From contig JACIWQ010000005.1 of assembly GCA_014360895.1 (NCBI GenBank), positions 1 through 57,423 on the forward strand: a stretch of DNA of 57,423 bases. The letters run 5' to 3'. The notes under the pieces are model-generated. The model had not been told where the DNA came from. It did not search any database and saw nothing but the letters and a program-made list of their open reading frames with translations. Position 1 is the first letter of the stretch; each line of letters opens with the position of its first letter. Made by a program: the position numbers and the translations under genes. The DNA comes from Thermoflexales bacterium. GTDB lineage: Bacteria; Chloroflexota; Anaerolineae; B4-G1; DUEL01. This document shows positions 1 to 8,149 of the stretch, one piece after another.

Positions 1-109
1 GACTCTCGGTCAGGAGAGGGGAGGGGGTAGCGGCGAAGCCGCTGGGGGTGGGGTGAGGAACCGCGCAAATCCCCTGTCCGAACTCACGTCCGAACCTCGG
101 GGATTCCGC

Positions 110-138
110 TTGACGAAAAACCGGAAATCCGGTAAAAT
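110..138 (+). promoter_or_regulatory. Sigma-70-type promoter of hppA
   Basis: A -35 hexamer TTGACG (110-115) and a -10 hexamer TAAAAT (133-138) are separated by 17 bp. Transcription would start near 145 and give a leader of about 80 nt before the hppA GTG. Bases 1-109 upstream hold only a GC-rich stretch with a small AGCGGC/GCCGCT hairpin (about 30-43) and no convincing gene. Confidence 0.65.
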
Positions 139-162
139 CTTTCCGTCCCCCTTTTGAAACGT

Positions 163-198
163 AAGGTGCAACAGGGGATACTTCCCCCGTTGCACCTT
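163..198 (+). promoter_or_regulatory. Strong hairpin in the hppA 5' leader
   Basis: AAGGTGCAAC at 163-172 pairs perfectly with GTTGCACCTT at 189-198. Inside, GGGG pairs with CCCC around a short AUACUU loop. No U-run follows, so it does not look like a simple terminator. It lies between the predicted start site and the ribosome site (GGAG, 216-219). It could stabilise the message or regulate it; no known riboswitch class was recognised. Confidence 0.6.
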
Positions 199-226
199 GT
201 GAATTCTATTTCCAACGGAGGCGCCT

Positions 227-2575
227 GTGAAAGAGCTGAGCACCCTGGAACAAGGTATGCTCTACGGCGTCATTGCCACGGCCATCATCGGCCTCCTCTA
301 CGCCCTCTGGCTCTGGCGCGATACGGTGCGCCGGGACAAGGGGAGCCAGAAGATGCAGGATGTATGGCTGGCGATTAAGGTGGGGGCCGAGGCCTATCTG
401 CGACGCCAACTCCGGACCATCCTCCCCATCCTCGGACTGCTGGTCGTCCTCCTCTTCCTCAGCGTCTACGTCATCGCGCCCTCCCGCGAAGCCTACGAAC
501 TCTTCGGCGAGCGGGCCCGCCTGGCCCTGGGGCTGGGACGGGCGGGCGCCTTCATCCTCGGGGCCACCTTTTCCCTGCTGGTGGGCCAGTTGGGGATGCG
601 GGTCGCCATTGAGGGCAACGTCCGGGTGACCGCTGAGGCGGTGCGCGGCAGTTACAACGGCGCACTGACCGTCGCCTACCGGGCCGGCACCTTCACCGGC
701 ATGCTCACCGACGGCCTGGGACTCCTGGGCGGCACCATCATCTTCATGATTTTCGGCCGCGCCGCGCCCGATGCCCTCCTGGGCTTCGGGTTCGGTGGCA
801 CCCTGTTGGCCCTCTTTATGCGGATCGGCGGCGGCATCTACACCAAATCCGCCGACGTCGGGGCCGACCTGGTGGGGAAGGTGGAGGCCGGAGTTCCGGA
901 GGACGACCCCCGCAACGCGGCCGTCGTCGCCGACCTGGTGGGGGATAACGTCGGCGACTGCGCCGGGATGGCCGCCGACATCTTTGAGTCCTACGAGGTC
1001 ACCATCGTCTCCACCCTGATCCTGGGCATCGCCCTGGCCCACGTCACCGGGGAGATTGTCTGGATCGTCTACCCGCTGATTGTGCGGGCCATCGGCGTCA
1101 TCTCCTCCATTCTGGGGACGTTCACCGTGCCCATCTGGGAGCGGTTCCCGCTGAAGTTCCTCCGCGCCCGGGACGCCGAGGAGGCTATGTTCCGCTCCTA
1201 CGAGGTCTCCAGCGTCAACACCGTCCTCTGGTCCTTCCTCTTCGCCTGGTGGTACGCCCACGACTGGCGGCTGGCCCTCCTGAACGCGGTCGGCGTCGGC
1301 CTGGCGGTCAGTTTCAACCCCATCACTTCCTACTTCACCTCGGCCAAGCGCAAGCCCGTACAGGAAATCGTCCAGTCCACCCGCACCGGCTCCGCCACGA
1401 CCGTCCTCTCCGGCCTCTCGGTGGGGATGGAGACCAGCGTCTGGAGCGTGCTGGTCATCTGTATCACGATGGGCATCTCCTTCCTGGTCGCCCGCCTCTT
1501 CCCGCCCGCCAATATCCAGGCGCTGGGTGAGCAGGTCATCCTGCTCTATATGCTCTACGGCGTGGCGATGGTCGGTATCGGCATGCTCTCCCACACCGGG
1601 AACAACGTGGCGATGGACTCCTACGGCCCCATCGCGGATAACGCTAACGGCATCGCCGAGATGGTCGGCGTGGACCCGAAGGCCATGCACATCATGGCCG
1701 AACTGGACGCGGTGGGGAACACGACGAAGGCCATCACCAAGCAGATTGCCATCGCCTCCGCCGTCATCGCGGCCACCAGCCTCTTCTTCTCTTTCGTCAC
1801 CGACGTCTCGCTGGTGCAGGAGCGGCTGGGCGTTCCGGTCCCGCAGTGGCTGCTCTCCACCGGCATCCGGGTCTCCCTGCTGGAGGGGGTCATCGGGTTC
1901 CTGATCGGCGGGGCGCTGCCGTTCTTCTTCTCCGCCTTCGCGCTGCGGGCGGTCAGCCGGGGCGCGTCGCTGGTGGTGGAGGAGGTCCGGCGGCAGTTCC
2001 GCATCCCCGGCGTGATGGAGGGCAAGGTGAAGCCCGACTACGGGAAGGTCGTCGCCATCACCACCGCCGCCGCGCAGAAGGAACTGGTCAGCCTGGTCGT
2101 CCTCTCGGTGACGTTGCCGCTGTTGGTGGGCATCCTCTTCCAGGTGGAGGCACTGGGGGCGTTCCTGGCCGGGGTCATCCTCTCCGGACAGTTGCTGGCA
2201 GTCTTTATGGCCATCGCCGGGGGCGCGATGGACAACGCCAAGAAGTACATTGAGGACGGCCACCTGGGCGGGAAAGGCTCCGAGCCGCATAAAGCCAGCG
2301 TCGTCGGCGACACGGTGGGCGACCCGCTGAAGGATACCGCCGGGCCGGCCCTCAACCCGATGATCAAGGTGGTGAACCTGGTGAGCTTGCTGGCCGCGCC
2401 GCTGCTGGTGCAGTACCGCGACCATCCGGTCCCGCTGGCCGTCGCCGCGGTCATCTTGCTGATCCTGCTGGTCTGGGCCATCGGGCAGAGCCGGCGGAGC
2501 CTGGAGGTGCCCGGCGGCGCGCCGGTGGAAGCCAAAGCGGCGGCCCTTCCGGGCGGTGGGAGCGACGGGGAATAG
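227..2575 (+). CDS. hppA: K+-independent membrane-bound proton-pumping pyrophosphatase
   Basis: This integral membrane enzyme of about 16 helices hydrolyses pyrophosphate and pumps H+ out of the cytoplasm, recovering energy from biosynthesis. The 782-aa length is usual for the family. The substrate loop DVGADLVGKVEAGVPEDD starts at D210, followed by NVGDCAGMAAD. The C-terminal acidic motif GDTVGDPLKDTAGP is intact. At the diagnostic site GNTTKAIT the residues are K501 and T504. In this family K/T marks the K+-independent H+-pumping class, whereas K+-dependent enzymes have A/G. The start is GTG 227, placed by GGAG at 216-219; ATG 254 is less likely because it would cut the first helix. A monocistronic promoter and terminator flank it. 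Confidence 0.96.
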   Translation: MKELSTLEQGMLYGVIATAIIGLLYALWLWRDTVRRDKGSQKMQDVWLAIKVGAEAYLRRQLRTILPILGLLVVLLFLSVYVIAPSREAYELFGERARLALGLGRAGAFILGATFSLLVGQLGMRVAIEGNVRVTAEAVRGSYNGALTVAYRAGTFTGMLTDGLGLLGGTIIFMIFGRAAPDALLGFGFGGTLLALFMRIGGGIYTKSADVGADLVGKVEAGVPEDDPRNAAVVADLVGDNVGDCAGMAADIFESYEVTIVSTLILGIALAHVTGEIVWIVYPLIVRAIGVISSILGTFTVPIWERFPLKFLRARDAEEAMFRSYEVSSVNTVLWSFLFAWWYAHDWRLALLNAVGVGLAVSFNPITSYFTSAKRKPVQEIVQSTRTGSATTVLSGLSVGMETSVWSVLVICITMGISFLVARLFPPANIQALGEQVILLYMLYGVAMVGIGMLSHTGNNVAMDSYGPIADNANGIAEMVGVDPKAMHIMAELDAVGNTTKAITKQIAIASAVIAATSLFFSFVTDVSLVQERLGVPVPQWLLSTGIRVSLLEGVIGFLIGGALPFFFSAFALRAVSRGASLVVEEVRRQFRIPGVMEGKVKPDYGKVVAITTAAAQKELVSLVVLSVTLPLLVGILFQVEALGAFLAGVILSGQLLAVFMAIAGGAMDNAKKYIEDGHLGGKGSEPHKASVVGDTVGDPLKDTAGPALNPMIKVVNLVSLLAAPLLVQYRDHPVPLAVAAVILLILLVWAIGQSRRSLEVPGGAPVEAKAAALPGGGSDGE

Positions 2576-2592
2576 GCCGTCTGCCCTGCGAA

Positions 2593-4251
2593 TCAGGGGG
2601 AGTGCGGCGGGCGGCTTCGCTGCCCGCCGCACTCCTTTTTCTCTTTCCGGCGACGAGGTCTCCGGTTCACCGCCAGCCCCGCGATGCCTAACCCGCCCAG
2701 CAACGCACCGGCCAGAAAGGCAGAAAGAGGCTCCGGAACCGTCGCCGCCGGCATGGCCGCCGGGGTAGGAGTCGGGGAGGCCGTGGGAGAGGCCGTCGCC
2801 GTGGGAGTCGGAGTGGGCGTAGGGGTCAACGTCGCTGCCGGGATGGGGGTCGGCGTGGGGGTGGGAGTGGGCATCGGGGTGGGGGGCGGGGACGGTACGA
2901 CCTCCGGCACGGCGGATGGCGGGGAGAAAGCAACGGCCCCGGCGCCGTTCTCCTCCACCAGCATCAACGGCATCCCGCCTACCCGGCAGATGTCCCCCCC
3001 GACGCAGCCCGGGAGCGTGAGCAGGTAGTAGCCCCGGTCGGGATGGACAATCCAGGCCTCGCCGCGCGCATTGGCCAGAAGCGCCCGCGTCGTCTGCGCG
3101 GGTAGCATCAGGCTCTGGGTGAGCGGGGTGCGGGCCCAAGCGACCGTCGTCACCTGCGCCCCCCGGTCCACCACCACCACGCTGACGTCGTCCCGCCGCT
3201 CCCACCGGGCAGAGCGGAAGTCCCCCAGATAGGTCACGGCCACCTGAAAGGCCGCGAAGGCCGGGCGAGGAGCGCCGTCTGCGCCGATCAATCCGTACGG
3301 CGCCTCTCCCATCTCATCCACCATCCGGTAGACGGCCATCCGTTCGGCCCCGCCCGCAATCCCCAACGTCAGCGCCTGGATCAGGAAGGCCGCCTGCTCC
3401 TCCGGCAGCAGTCCTTCCTCCCCCTCCTCCGACACCGCGCGACCGACCTCCACCCATATCTTCTTCTGGAGGCCGTACTCCCCCAGCAGGCGACGGTAGA
3501 AAACGGAGAGGTCATAGAGGCTCTCCGGCTGGTCGTAAACTCTCAGCGTCAGGACGTCAAAGTAGAAGCCGCTGGCGCGGGCCTGGGGATCGGTCGCCAG
3601 CGCATCCAAAAGGCGGCGGACGAAGGGGGGATTGCCCTGGAGGACGTCGGGCCAGTGGGATACGGCGCCCAGGTGGACCACGGCGCGGGAGTTGGCCCGC
3701 CGGGCCGCCGTCCAGGCCGCACGCAGGAGTCCGGCGAAGTCCGCCGCCGACCCGCGCCAGTTCTCCGGCCGGTCCGGCCCCTCCCAGACCACCCAGTGGT
3801 CAATCCGACCGGCGTATCGCTGGACCACCGTCCACACGAAGGCCGCCCAGAGATTTTCGGGGTCGTCGGGGGCGTCCTCCAGGCCCCGGGGCAGGCCGGT
3901 GACGGGGTCGGCGGCCCAGGAAGGGACGCCGGTCAGCACGCCCACCACCTGACGGCCCAGGGCAAACTCCAGGGCCAGTTGGTCATCGGAGAGGGGAGGG
4001 TTCCAATCGGCGGGGCCGCCGGGCTGGATGTCGTCCCAGCGGAAAGGGATGACGGTCCAGCTGACTCCCAGGTCGGCGGCGGCCCAGGGGGCCTCATGGG
4101 CCGCGACGACGCCGAAGCGGGGGGCAGGGGCAGTGGCAGTCCCAACCGTCGGCGCCAACAGTCCAATCAGAAAAAATACCGCCGTCAGGAGAGGGAGCAG
4201 CGATCGGGTTTTACCGGGATTTCGCCCTCGCCGGGCCCTGTCTGCGCCCAT
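2593..4251 (-). CDS. Secreted, membrane-anchored glycosidase-like TIM-barrel protein, probably catalytically altered
   Basis: The 552-aa protein starts with a basic segment and a signal helix (about residues 15-40). A domain of roughly 300 residues resembles clan-A glycosidases such as GH39 or GH5 in layout. A Thr-Pro linker follows (about 455-505), then a hydrophobic C-terminal helix followed by RRPRRRKEKK, so it is probably held on the membrane with the barrel outside. Clan-A enzymes carry W-N-E-P at the acid/base strand; here the matching strand reads VVWEGPDRPENW with E157-G158, so the usual NE pair is EG. The second strand reads IWVEVGR (E268). It may bind rather than cut glycans. The family assignment is inferred from motifs only; no substrate can be named. 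Confidence 0.6.
   Translation of the reverse strand: MGADRARRGRNPGKTRSLLPLLTAVFFLIGLLAPTVGTATAPAPRFGVVAAHEAPWAAADLGVSWTVIPFRWDDIQPGGPADWNPPLSDDQLALEFALGRQVVGVLTGVPSWAADPVTGLPRGLEDAPDDPENLWAAFVWTVVQRYAGRIDHWVVWEGPDRPENWRGSAADFAGLLRAAWTAARRANSRAVVHLGAVSHWPDVLQGNPPFVRRLLDALATDPQARASGFYFDVLTLRVYDQPESLYDLSVFYRRLLGEYGLQKKIWVEVGRAVSEEGEEGLLPEEQAAFLIQALTLGIAGGAERMAVYRMVDEMGEAPYGLIGADGAPRPAFAAFQVAVTYLGDFRSARWERRDDVSVVVVDRGAQVTTVAWARTPLTQSLMLPAQTTRALLANARGEAWIVHPDRGYYLLTLPGCVGGDICRVGGMPLMLVEENGAGAVAFSPPSAVPEVVPSPPPTPMPTPTPTPTPIPAATLTPTPTPTPTATASPTASPTPTPAAMPAATVPEPLSAFLAGALLGGLGIAGLAVNRRPRRRKEKKECGGQRSRPPHSP
2599..2641 (+). terminator. Rho-independent terminator of hppA
   Basis: GGAGTGCGGCGGGC (2599-2612) pairs with GCCCGCCGCACTCC (2622-2635), with a CTTCG-containing loop and a T5 run from 2636. 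It lies inside the last codons of the convergent gene, so the tail CGGQRSRPPHSP of that protein is encoded by terminator sequence. Confidence 0.9.
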
Positions 4252-4279
4252 AGAAAACCTTAAAATTTTCGCCAGGTAC

Positions 4280-4308
4280 TGGACAAATTAAAAAAAGTGG
4301 TGTATAAT
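4280..4308 (+). promoter_or_regulatory. Promoter of the dcw cluster
   Basis: The -35 hexamer TGGACA (4280-4285) and perfect -10 TATAAT (4303-4308) are spaced by 17 bp. Transcription would start near 4315, about 75 nt before mraZ. The MraZ-like boxes overlap it. Confidence 0.8.
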
Positions 4309-4330
4309 GGCACATAGTGGTACGAAGTGG
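4296..4330 (+). promoter_or_regulatory. Candidate MraZ operator: four 10-bp-spaced AGTGG boxes
   Basis: AGTGG occurs at 4296-4300, 4316-4320 and 4326-4330, with AATGG at 4306-4310. The start-to-start spacing is exactly 10 bp, one helical turn. MraZ proteins are known to bind repeated GTGG-type boxes at this spacing upstream of their own gene. The array covers the -10 box and start site, so the expected outcome is autorepression of the cluster. Confidence 0.7.
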
Positions 4331-4389
4331 AATGCATTGCCCCATTTTGCCTGGATTTTGCCGCGTCGGTGGGGGAGGAAGTAGAACAA

Positions 4390-4818
4390 ATGTTCCTCGG
4401 CGAGTATATCCACACCATAGACGATAAAGGCCGTCTGGTCGTCCCGGCGAAGTTCCGCAACGCCCTGGCCGGAGGGATGGTCATCACCAAAGGGGTGGAC
4501 CGGTGCCTGGTCATCTACTCTATGGATGCCTGGCAGGCATACCGGGAGCGGATTTCCGCCCTCCCCACGCTGGATCGGGACGCCCGGGACCTGCGGCGGT
4601 TAGTGTTTGCCGGCGCGGTGGACGTCGTGCCCGATACGCAGGGCCGCTTTGTCATCCCCCAATCGCTGCGGGAGTACGCTGGCCTGGATGGACAGGTGGT
4701 CATCGCCGGCTGCGACACGTACATTGAACTCTGGAATCCCGAAGAGTGGGCCAAAGTCCAGGCCCGAATGACCCAGAACGAAGAGAACGCCGGGCGATGG
4801 GCCAATCTGGGGGTATAA
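4390..4818 (+). CDS. mraZ: Transcriptional regulator MraZ
   Basis: The 142-aa MraZ has two swapped-hairpin AbrB-type domains, about residues 5-50 ([18 protein letters not shown]) and 75-120 ([18 protein letters not shown]). It binds DNA as a ring-shaped oligomer and controls the dcw operon. Start ATG 4390 is chosen because the conserved MFLGEY begins there and GGGGGAGG lies just upstream (4371-4378). An upstream in-frame start at 4327 would add 21 residues not seen in the family. It is the first gene of the cluster and overlaps rsmH by 22 nt. Confidence 0.95.
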   Translation: MFLGEYIHTIDDKGRLVVPAKFRNALAGGMVITKGVDRCLVIYSMDAWQAYRERISALPTLDRDARDLRRLVFAGAVDVVPDTQGRFVIPQSLREYAGLDGQVVIAGCDTYIELWNPEEWAKVQARMTQNEENAGRWANLGV

Positions 4819-5774
4819 CCTCCTCTCCTCAGGCGCACCGCCCTTCGCTCCACATCCCCGTTCTTTTACAAGCGGTGCTCTCTTTTTTGCGGGTCCGGCC
4901 CGGCGGCGTCTACATTGACGGGACGGTGGGCGGAGGAGGACACGCGGCGGCGGTCCTGGATGCCTCCGCTCCGGACGGTCGGTTGCTGGGCCTGGACCGG
5001 GACCCGGCGGCATTGGAGGTCGCCCGGGAGCGCCTGGCCCCCTTCGGAGACCGGGCAGTCCTCCGCAGAGGCTCCTTCGCTGATTTGATACGCCTGGCCG
5101 AAGATTTCATCCCGGCCGACGGCGTGCTGCTGGACCTGGGGCTTTCCTCCCTCCAGTTGGCGGACCCCAGCCGGGGGTTTTCGTTCTCCCAGGACGGCCC
5201 GCTGGATATGCGGTTTGATCCCTCTGAGGGGACGACGGCCGCCGACCTGGTCAACACGCTCTCGGCCCGGGAACTGGCAGACTTATTGTACCGATATGGC
5301 GAGGAAAAGCAAGCGCGGCGGATTGCGGAGGCCATCGTCGCCGCCCGTCCCATCTATCGGACCGGCGAACTGGCCGCGCTGATAGAGCGGACGGTGGGGC
5401 GACGGGAACGGATCCACCCCGCCACGCGGACGTTTCAGGCGTTGCGCATCGCGGTCAACCGGGAACTGGAGGCGCTGGAAGCGGCCCTGCCCCAGGCGCT
5501 GGAAGCGCTCCGGCCAGGCGGACGGCTGGTCGTTATCAGTTTCCATTCCCTGGAAGACCGCATCGTCAAACAGTTTCTGCATCGGGAAGCGCGGGATTGC
5601 ATCTGTCCGCCGGAAATTCCGGTCTGCGTCTGCGGGCATCGGGCCCAGGTGCGGGTGCTGACCCCCAAACCGGTCCGGCCCGACGAGGCCGAGGTGGCCG
5701 CCAACCCCCGGGCCCGCTCATCCCGATTGCGGGCAGCAGAGAAGATCATCTGGTCGTCGTCAGGGGTCCAATGA
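4797..5774 (+). CDS. rsmH: 16S rRNA (cytosine-1402-N4)-methyltransferase
   Basis: RsmH (MraW) methylates N4 of C1402 in the 30S P site using S-adenosylmethionine. The 325-aa length is typical. The SAM-binding loop [13 protein letters not shown] begins at D41, followed by [19 protein letters not shown] and [12 protein letters not shown] are family signatures, and the [13 protein letters not shown] cysteine segment is typical. ATG 4797, inside the end of mraZ, gives the usual short N-terminus; an in-frame ATG at 4746 would overlap mraZ further. The stop overlaps the ftsL start as ATGA. Confidence 0.95.
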   Translation: MGQSGGITSSPQAHRPSLHIPVLLQAVLSFLRVRPGGVYIDGTVGGGGHAAAVLDASAPDGRLLGLDRDPAALEVARERLAPFGDRAVLRRGSFADLIRLAEDFIPADGVLLDLGLSSLQLADPSRGFSFSQDGPLDMRFDPSEGTTAADLVNTLSARELADLLYRYGEEKQARRIAEAIVAARPIYRTGELAALIERTVGRRERIHPATRTFQALRIAVNRELEALEAALPQALEALRPGGRLVVISFHSLEDRIVKQFLHREARDCICPPEIPVCVCGHRAQVRVLTPKPVRPDEAEVAANPRARSSRLRAAEKIIWSSSGVQ

Positions 5775-6151
5775 CAGAGACTCAGCGGGAACCAGAGGAT
5801 GTCCGGTCGTCCGGCAACGACCGTCCTGCCGGCCCTCCCCGGCCCCGTCGGCGCGGGAAGGGCTGGGACTTTGGTTTCCGCAAGGGAGGGGACCTGAACC
5901 GCCAGGGGGCGCTGTTCCTGTTCGGCTTGCTGATGGTCAGTGGGTTGCTGGCATCGCTCTATCTGGGATTGGTCAGTTATACCATCATTCAAGCCCGACA
6001 CGTTCAGGACCTTCGGGAAATGCTCCTCCAAATCCAGGCGATCAATGCGGCCCTGGAAAAGCAAATCGGGGAGAAGCAACAGAATCTGTTCCAGCAAGCC
6101 ATTCAGAGGGGGTTCATCCCCGCCTCCCAGGTGGAAACGGTGGGTCCCTGA
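5771..6151 (+). CDS. ftsL: FtsL-like division protein
   Basis: The 126-aa bitopic protein has a basic, disordered N-terminus (1-42), one membrane helix (about 46-70) and an extracytoplasmic coiled coil (about 75-115, [20 protein letters not shown]). This layout and its place between rsmH and ftsI are those of FtsL, which with DivIC/FtsB and FtsQ activates septal peptidoglycan synthesis. FtsL diverges quickly in sequence, so the call rests on topology and context. The start overlaps the rsmH stop (ATGA, 5771-5774). Confidence 0.8.
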   Translation: MTETQREPEDVRSSGNDRPAGPPRPRRRGKGWDFGFRKGGDLNRQGALFLFGLLMVSGLLASLYLGLVSYTIIQARHVQDLREMLLQIQAINAALEKQIGEKQQNLFQQAIQRGFIPASQVETVGP

Positions 6152-6153
6152 CC

Positions 6154-7839
6154 ATGCCCGTCCATATCCGCCCCCGGCTGACGCTTCTGATACTCCTGCT
6201 GGCGCCCCTGGCCCTGCTCCTCCTCTGGCGCCTGCTGGACGTCCAGGTCGTTCACGGACTCGCGTATCGCCAGCAGGCCGTTCAGGAACGGACGCACAAC
6301 CTGACGCTGCCCGAACCCCCCCGGGGCTCTATCTCCGATGCCCACGGCTTTCCCCTGGCGGTCAGCGTGCCCCGTTACACCATCTGGGCCAGCCCCGCGT
6401 ACATCAAAGACGCCGGGGCAGTGGCCCAAATCCTGTCTCCGGTCCTCCAGGTTCCCGCCGACACCCTGTCCGCGACGATGGCGTATACATCCCAGGGCGT
6501 GATTCTGGCCCCCTATGCCTCCTGGGAGCAGGGAGAAGTCGTCAAGAAGTTGAAACTGGCCGGAGTCTGGGCAACCCTGCGCTGGCGGCGACAATATCCC
6601 CACCAGACCCTGGCCGCCCACCTGTTGGGCTTCACCGCCTACAGCGGGGAAGGGTTCTACGGACTGGAGGGGTATTACGACCGCGCGCTTCGCCCCCAGA
6701 CCGTAGCCCAGGTCGTGGAAACGGACCCCTCTGGCCTGCGGCCGCTCCCCCATGAGGAAGGCCAAGTGCCCACCCCTCAACGGGGCAACCACCTGGTGCT
6801 GACGCTGGACCTGGCCATGCAGATGGCCGCCGAGGAGGAACTGGCCCGCGCCCTGGCGGAGTATCAGGCAGATAGCGGCCTGGTCATCGTGATGGCCCCC
6901 CAGACGGGGGCCATCCTGGCGATGGCCGTCCAGCCGTCCTTTGACCCGAATCAGTACGAAGTGTACATGGATGAGAGGGGGGAGGAAGTTTTCCTGAACC
7001 CGGCCCTCAGCGCCCAGTACGAGCCCGGCTCCATTTTCAAAATTATCACCCTGGCGGGGGCGCTGGATAGCGGCGCGGTCTCCCCGCAGGATACGTATGT
7101 GGATACCGGACAGACAGAGGTCGGCGGACAGGTCATTACGAACTGGGACGGGAAGGCCTACGGGGAGCAGGACCTGGTCGGCCTGATGGGGCACTCCTTG
7201 AACGTGGGGGCGGCCTGGCTGGCGACCAAGATGGGCCCGGAGACGTTCTACCGCTACGTCCGGGCCTTTGGCTTCGGACAGCCCACCGGGGTGGACCTCC
7301 AGGGAGAGGTGGCCGGGACGGTCCATATGCCGGGGGACCTGGACTGGTACGATTCGTACCTGGGGGCCAATGCCTACGGGCAGGGGATCGCGGTGACGCC
7401 GGTGCAGATGGCGGCGGCGGTGGCGGCGGTCGCCAACGGCGGCCACCTGATGCGGCCCTACGTCGTCGCCCGGCAGATTCGGCCCGACGGGTCGGCCCTG
7501 GAATCCCGTCCCGTCGTCCGGGGGCAGCCCATTTCTCCCGAAACGGCGCGGGCCGTCTCGGAGATTCTGGCCCAGGCAGTGGAGGAGTATATGCCCCAGG
7601 CCGCCGTCCCTGGCTACCGGGTCGCCGGGAAGACGGGCACGGCCCAGATTCCGGTCCCCGGCGGCTACGACCCGCGCGGGACCATCGCGTCCTTCGTGGG
7701 CTACGGGCCGGTGGAGGACCCGCACCTGCTGATTCTGGTGCGGCTGGACCGTCCCCGGACCTCGCCCTGGGCCTCCCAGACCGCCGCCGTCGTCTTCCAG
7801 CGACTGGCGACGCGGCTGTTCCCGATGAGCAGGGATTAA
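6154..7839 (+). CDS. ftsI: Septal penicillin-binding protein (FtsI/PBP2B class transpeptidase)
   Basis: This class B PBP cross-links septal peptidoglycan as partner of FtsW. It has an N-terminal membrane helix (about 9-27), a dimerisation domain with RGSISDAHGFPLAVSV, and a transpeptidase domain. The active-site motifs are intact: SIFK (nucleophile S293, K296), SLN (S348-N350) and KTGTAQ (K493-G495). The 561-aa length is normal, and no PASTA domains are present. It starts 2 nt after ftsL with no clear ribosome site, suggesting translational coupling. Its stop codon lies at the first base of a 79-bp tandem repeat. Confidence 0.95.
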   Translation: MPVHIRPRLTLLILLLAPLALLLLWRLLDVQVVHGLAYRQQAVQERTHNLTLPEPPRGSISDAHGFPLAVSVPRYTIWASPAYIKDAGAVAQILSPVLQVPADTLSATMAYTSQGVILAPYASWEQGEVVKKLKLAGVWATLRWRRQYPHQTLAAHLLGFTAYSGEGFYGLEGYYDRALRPQTVAQVVETDPSGLRPLPHEEGQVPTPQRGNHLVLTLDLAMQMAAEEELARALAEYQADSGLVIVMAPQTGAILAMAVQPSFDPNQYEVYMDERGEEVFLNPALSAQYEPGSIFKIITLAGALDSGAVSPQDTYVDTGQTEVGGQVITNWDGKAYGEQDLVGLMGHSLNVGAAWLATKMGPETFYRYVRAFGFGQPTGVDLQGEVAGTVHMPGDLDWYDSYLGANAYGQGIAVTPVQMAAAVAAVANGGHLMRPYVVARQIRPDGSALESRPVVRGQPISPETARAVSEILAQAVEEYMPQAAVPGYRVAGKTGTAQIPVPGGYDPRGTIASFVGYGPVEDPHLLILVRLDRPRTSPWASQTAAVVFQRLATRLFPMSRD

Positions 7840-8016
7840 CCGCAGAGCGCGCAGAGGGCGCAAAGGCAAAAAACTTTCTTCGCGTTCTTTGCGTCCTTTG
7901 CGGTTTCAGAGAGATTCACCGCAGAGCGCGCAGAGGGCGCAAAGGCAAAAAACTTTCTTCGCGTTCTTTGCGTCCTTTGCGGTTTCAGAGAGATTCACCG
8001 CAGAGCGCGCAGAGAA
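7839..8016. repeat. 79-bp tandem repeat, two copies plus a partial third
   Basis: Copies start at 7839, 7918 and 7997; the third is cut after about 20 bp. Each unit has a left arm of 9-bp steps (CGCAGAGCG, CGCAGAGGG, CGCAAAGGC) and a complementary right arm (CTTTGCGTC, CTTTGCGGT), so each can fold into a hairpin. The rest of the ftsI-murF gap (8017-8149) has a degenerate copy of the same arms and no gene. The usual occupant of this site in dcw clusters, murE, is missing. Confidence 0.9.
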
Positions 8017-8149
8017 GACTTTTGAGTGTGGGACACTGCTTGCAGTTGTCCCACAAAGAGCGCAAAGGGCGCAGGAGTGATTAAATATTTTTTCTTTGCG
8101 TTCTTTGCGGTTCCTGAAGAATTCACTGGGGGTTCCGAGAGGTCGCGAG

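Noticed and set aside
1..109. Possible 3' end of an upstream gene
   Set aside because: No frame with a recognisable protein end is present; the segment is GC-rich and repeat-like.
2684..3028. A Gly/Val-rich repeat protein on the plus strand
   Set aside because: It is the shadow of the Thr-Pro linker of the minus-strand glycosidase-like gene.
206..3205. A very long open frame on the minus strand opposite hppA
   Set aside because: High-GC codon bias of hppA keeps the antisense frame open. Its translation is low-complexity and unlike any family, while the plus-strand frame is a complete H+-pyrophosphatase.
7839..8016. Possible CRISPR array in the 79-bp tandem region
   Set aside because: Whole units repeat without unique spacers, and no cas gene is present. 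The same holds for the heptamer and 20-bp tracts.
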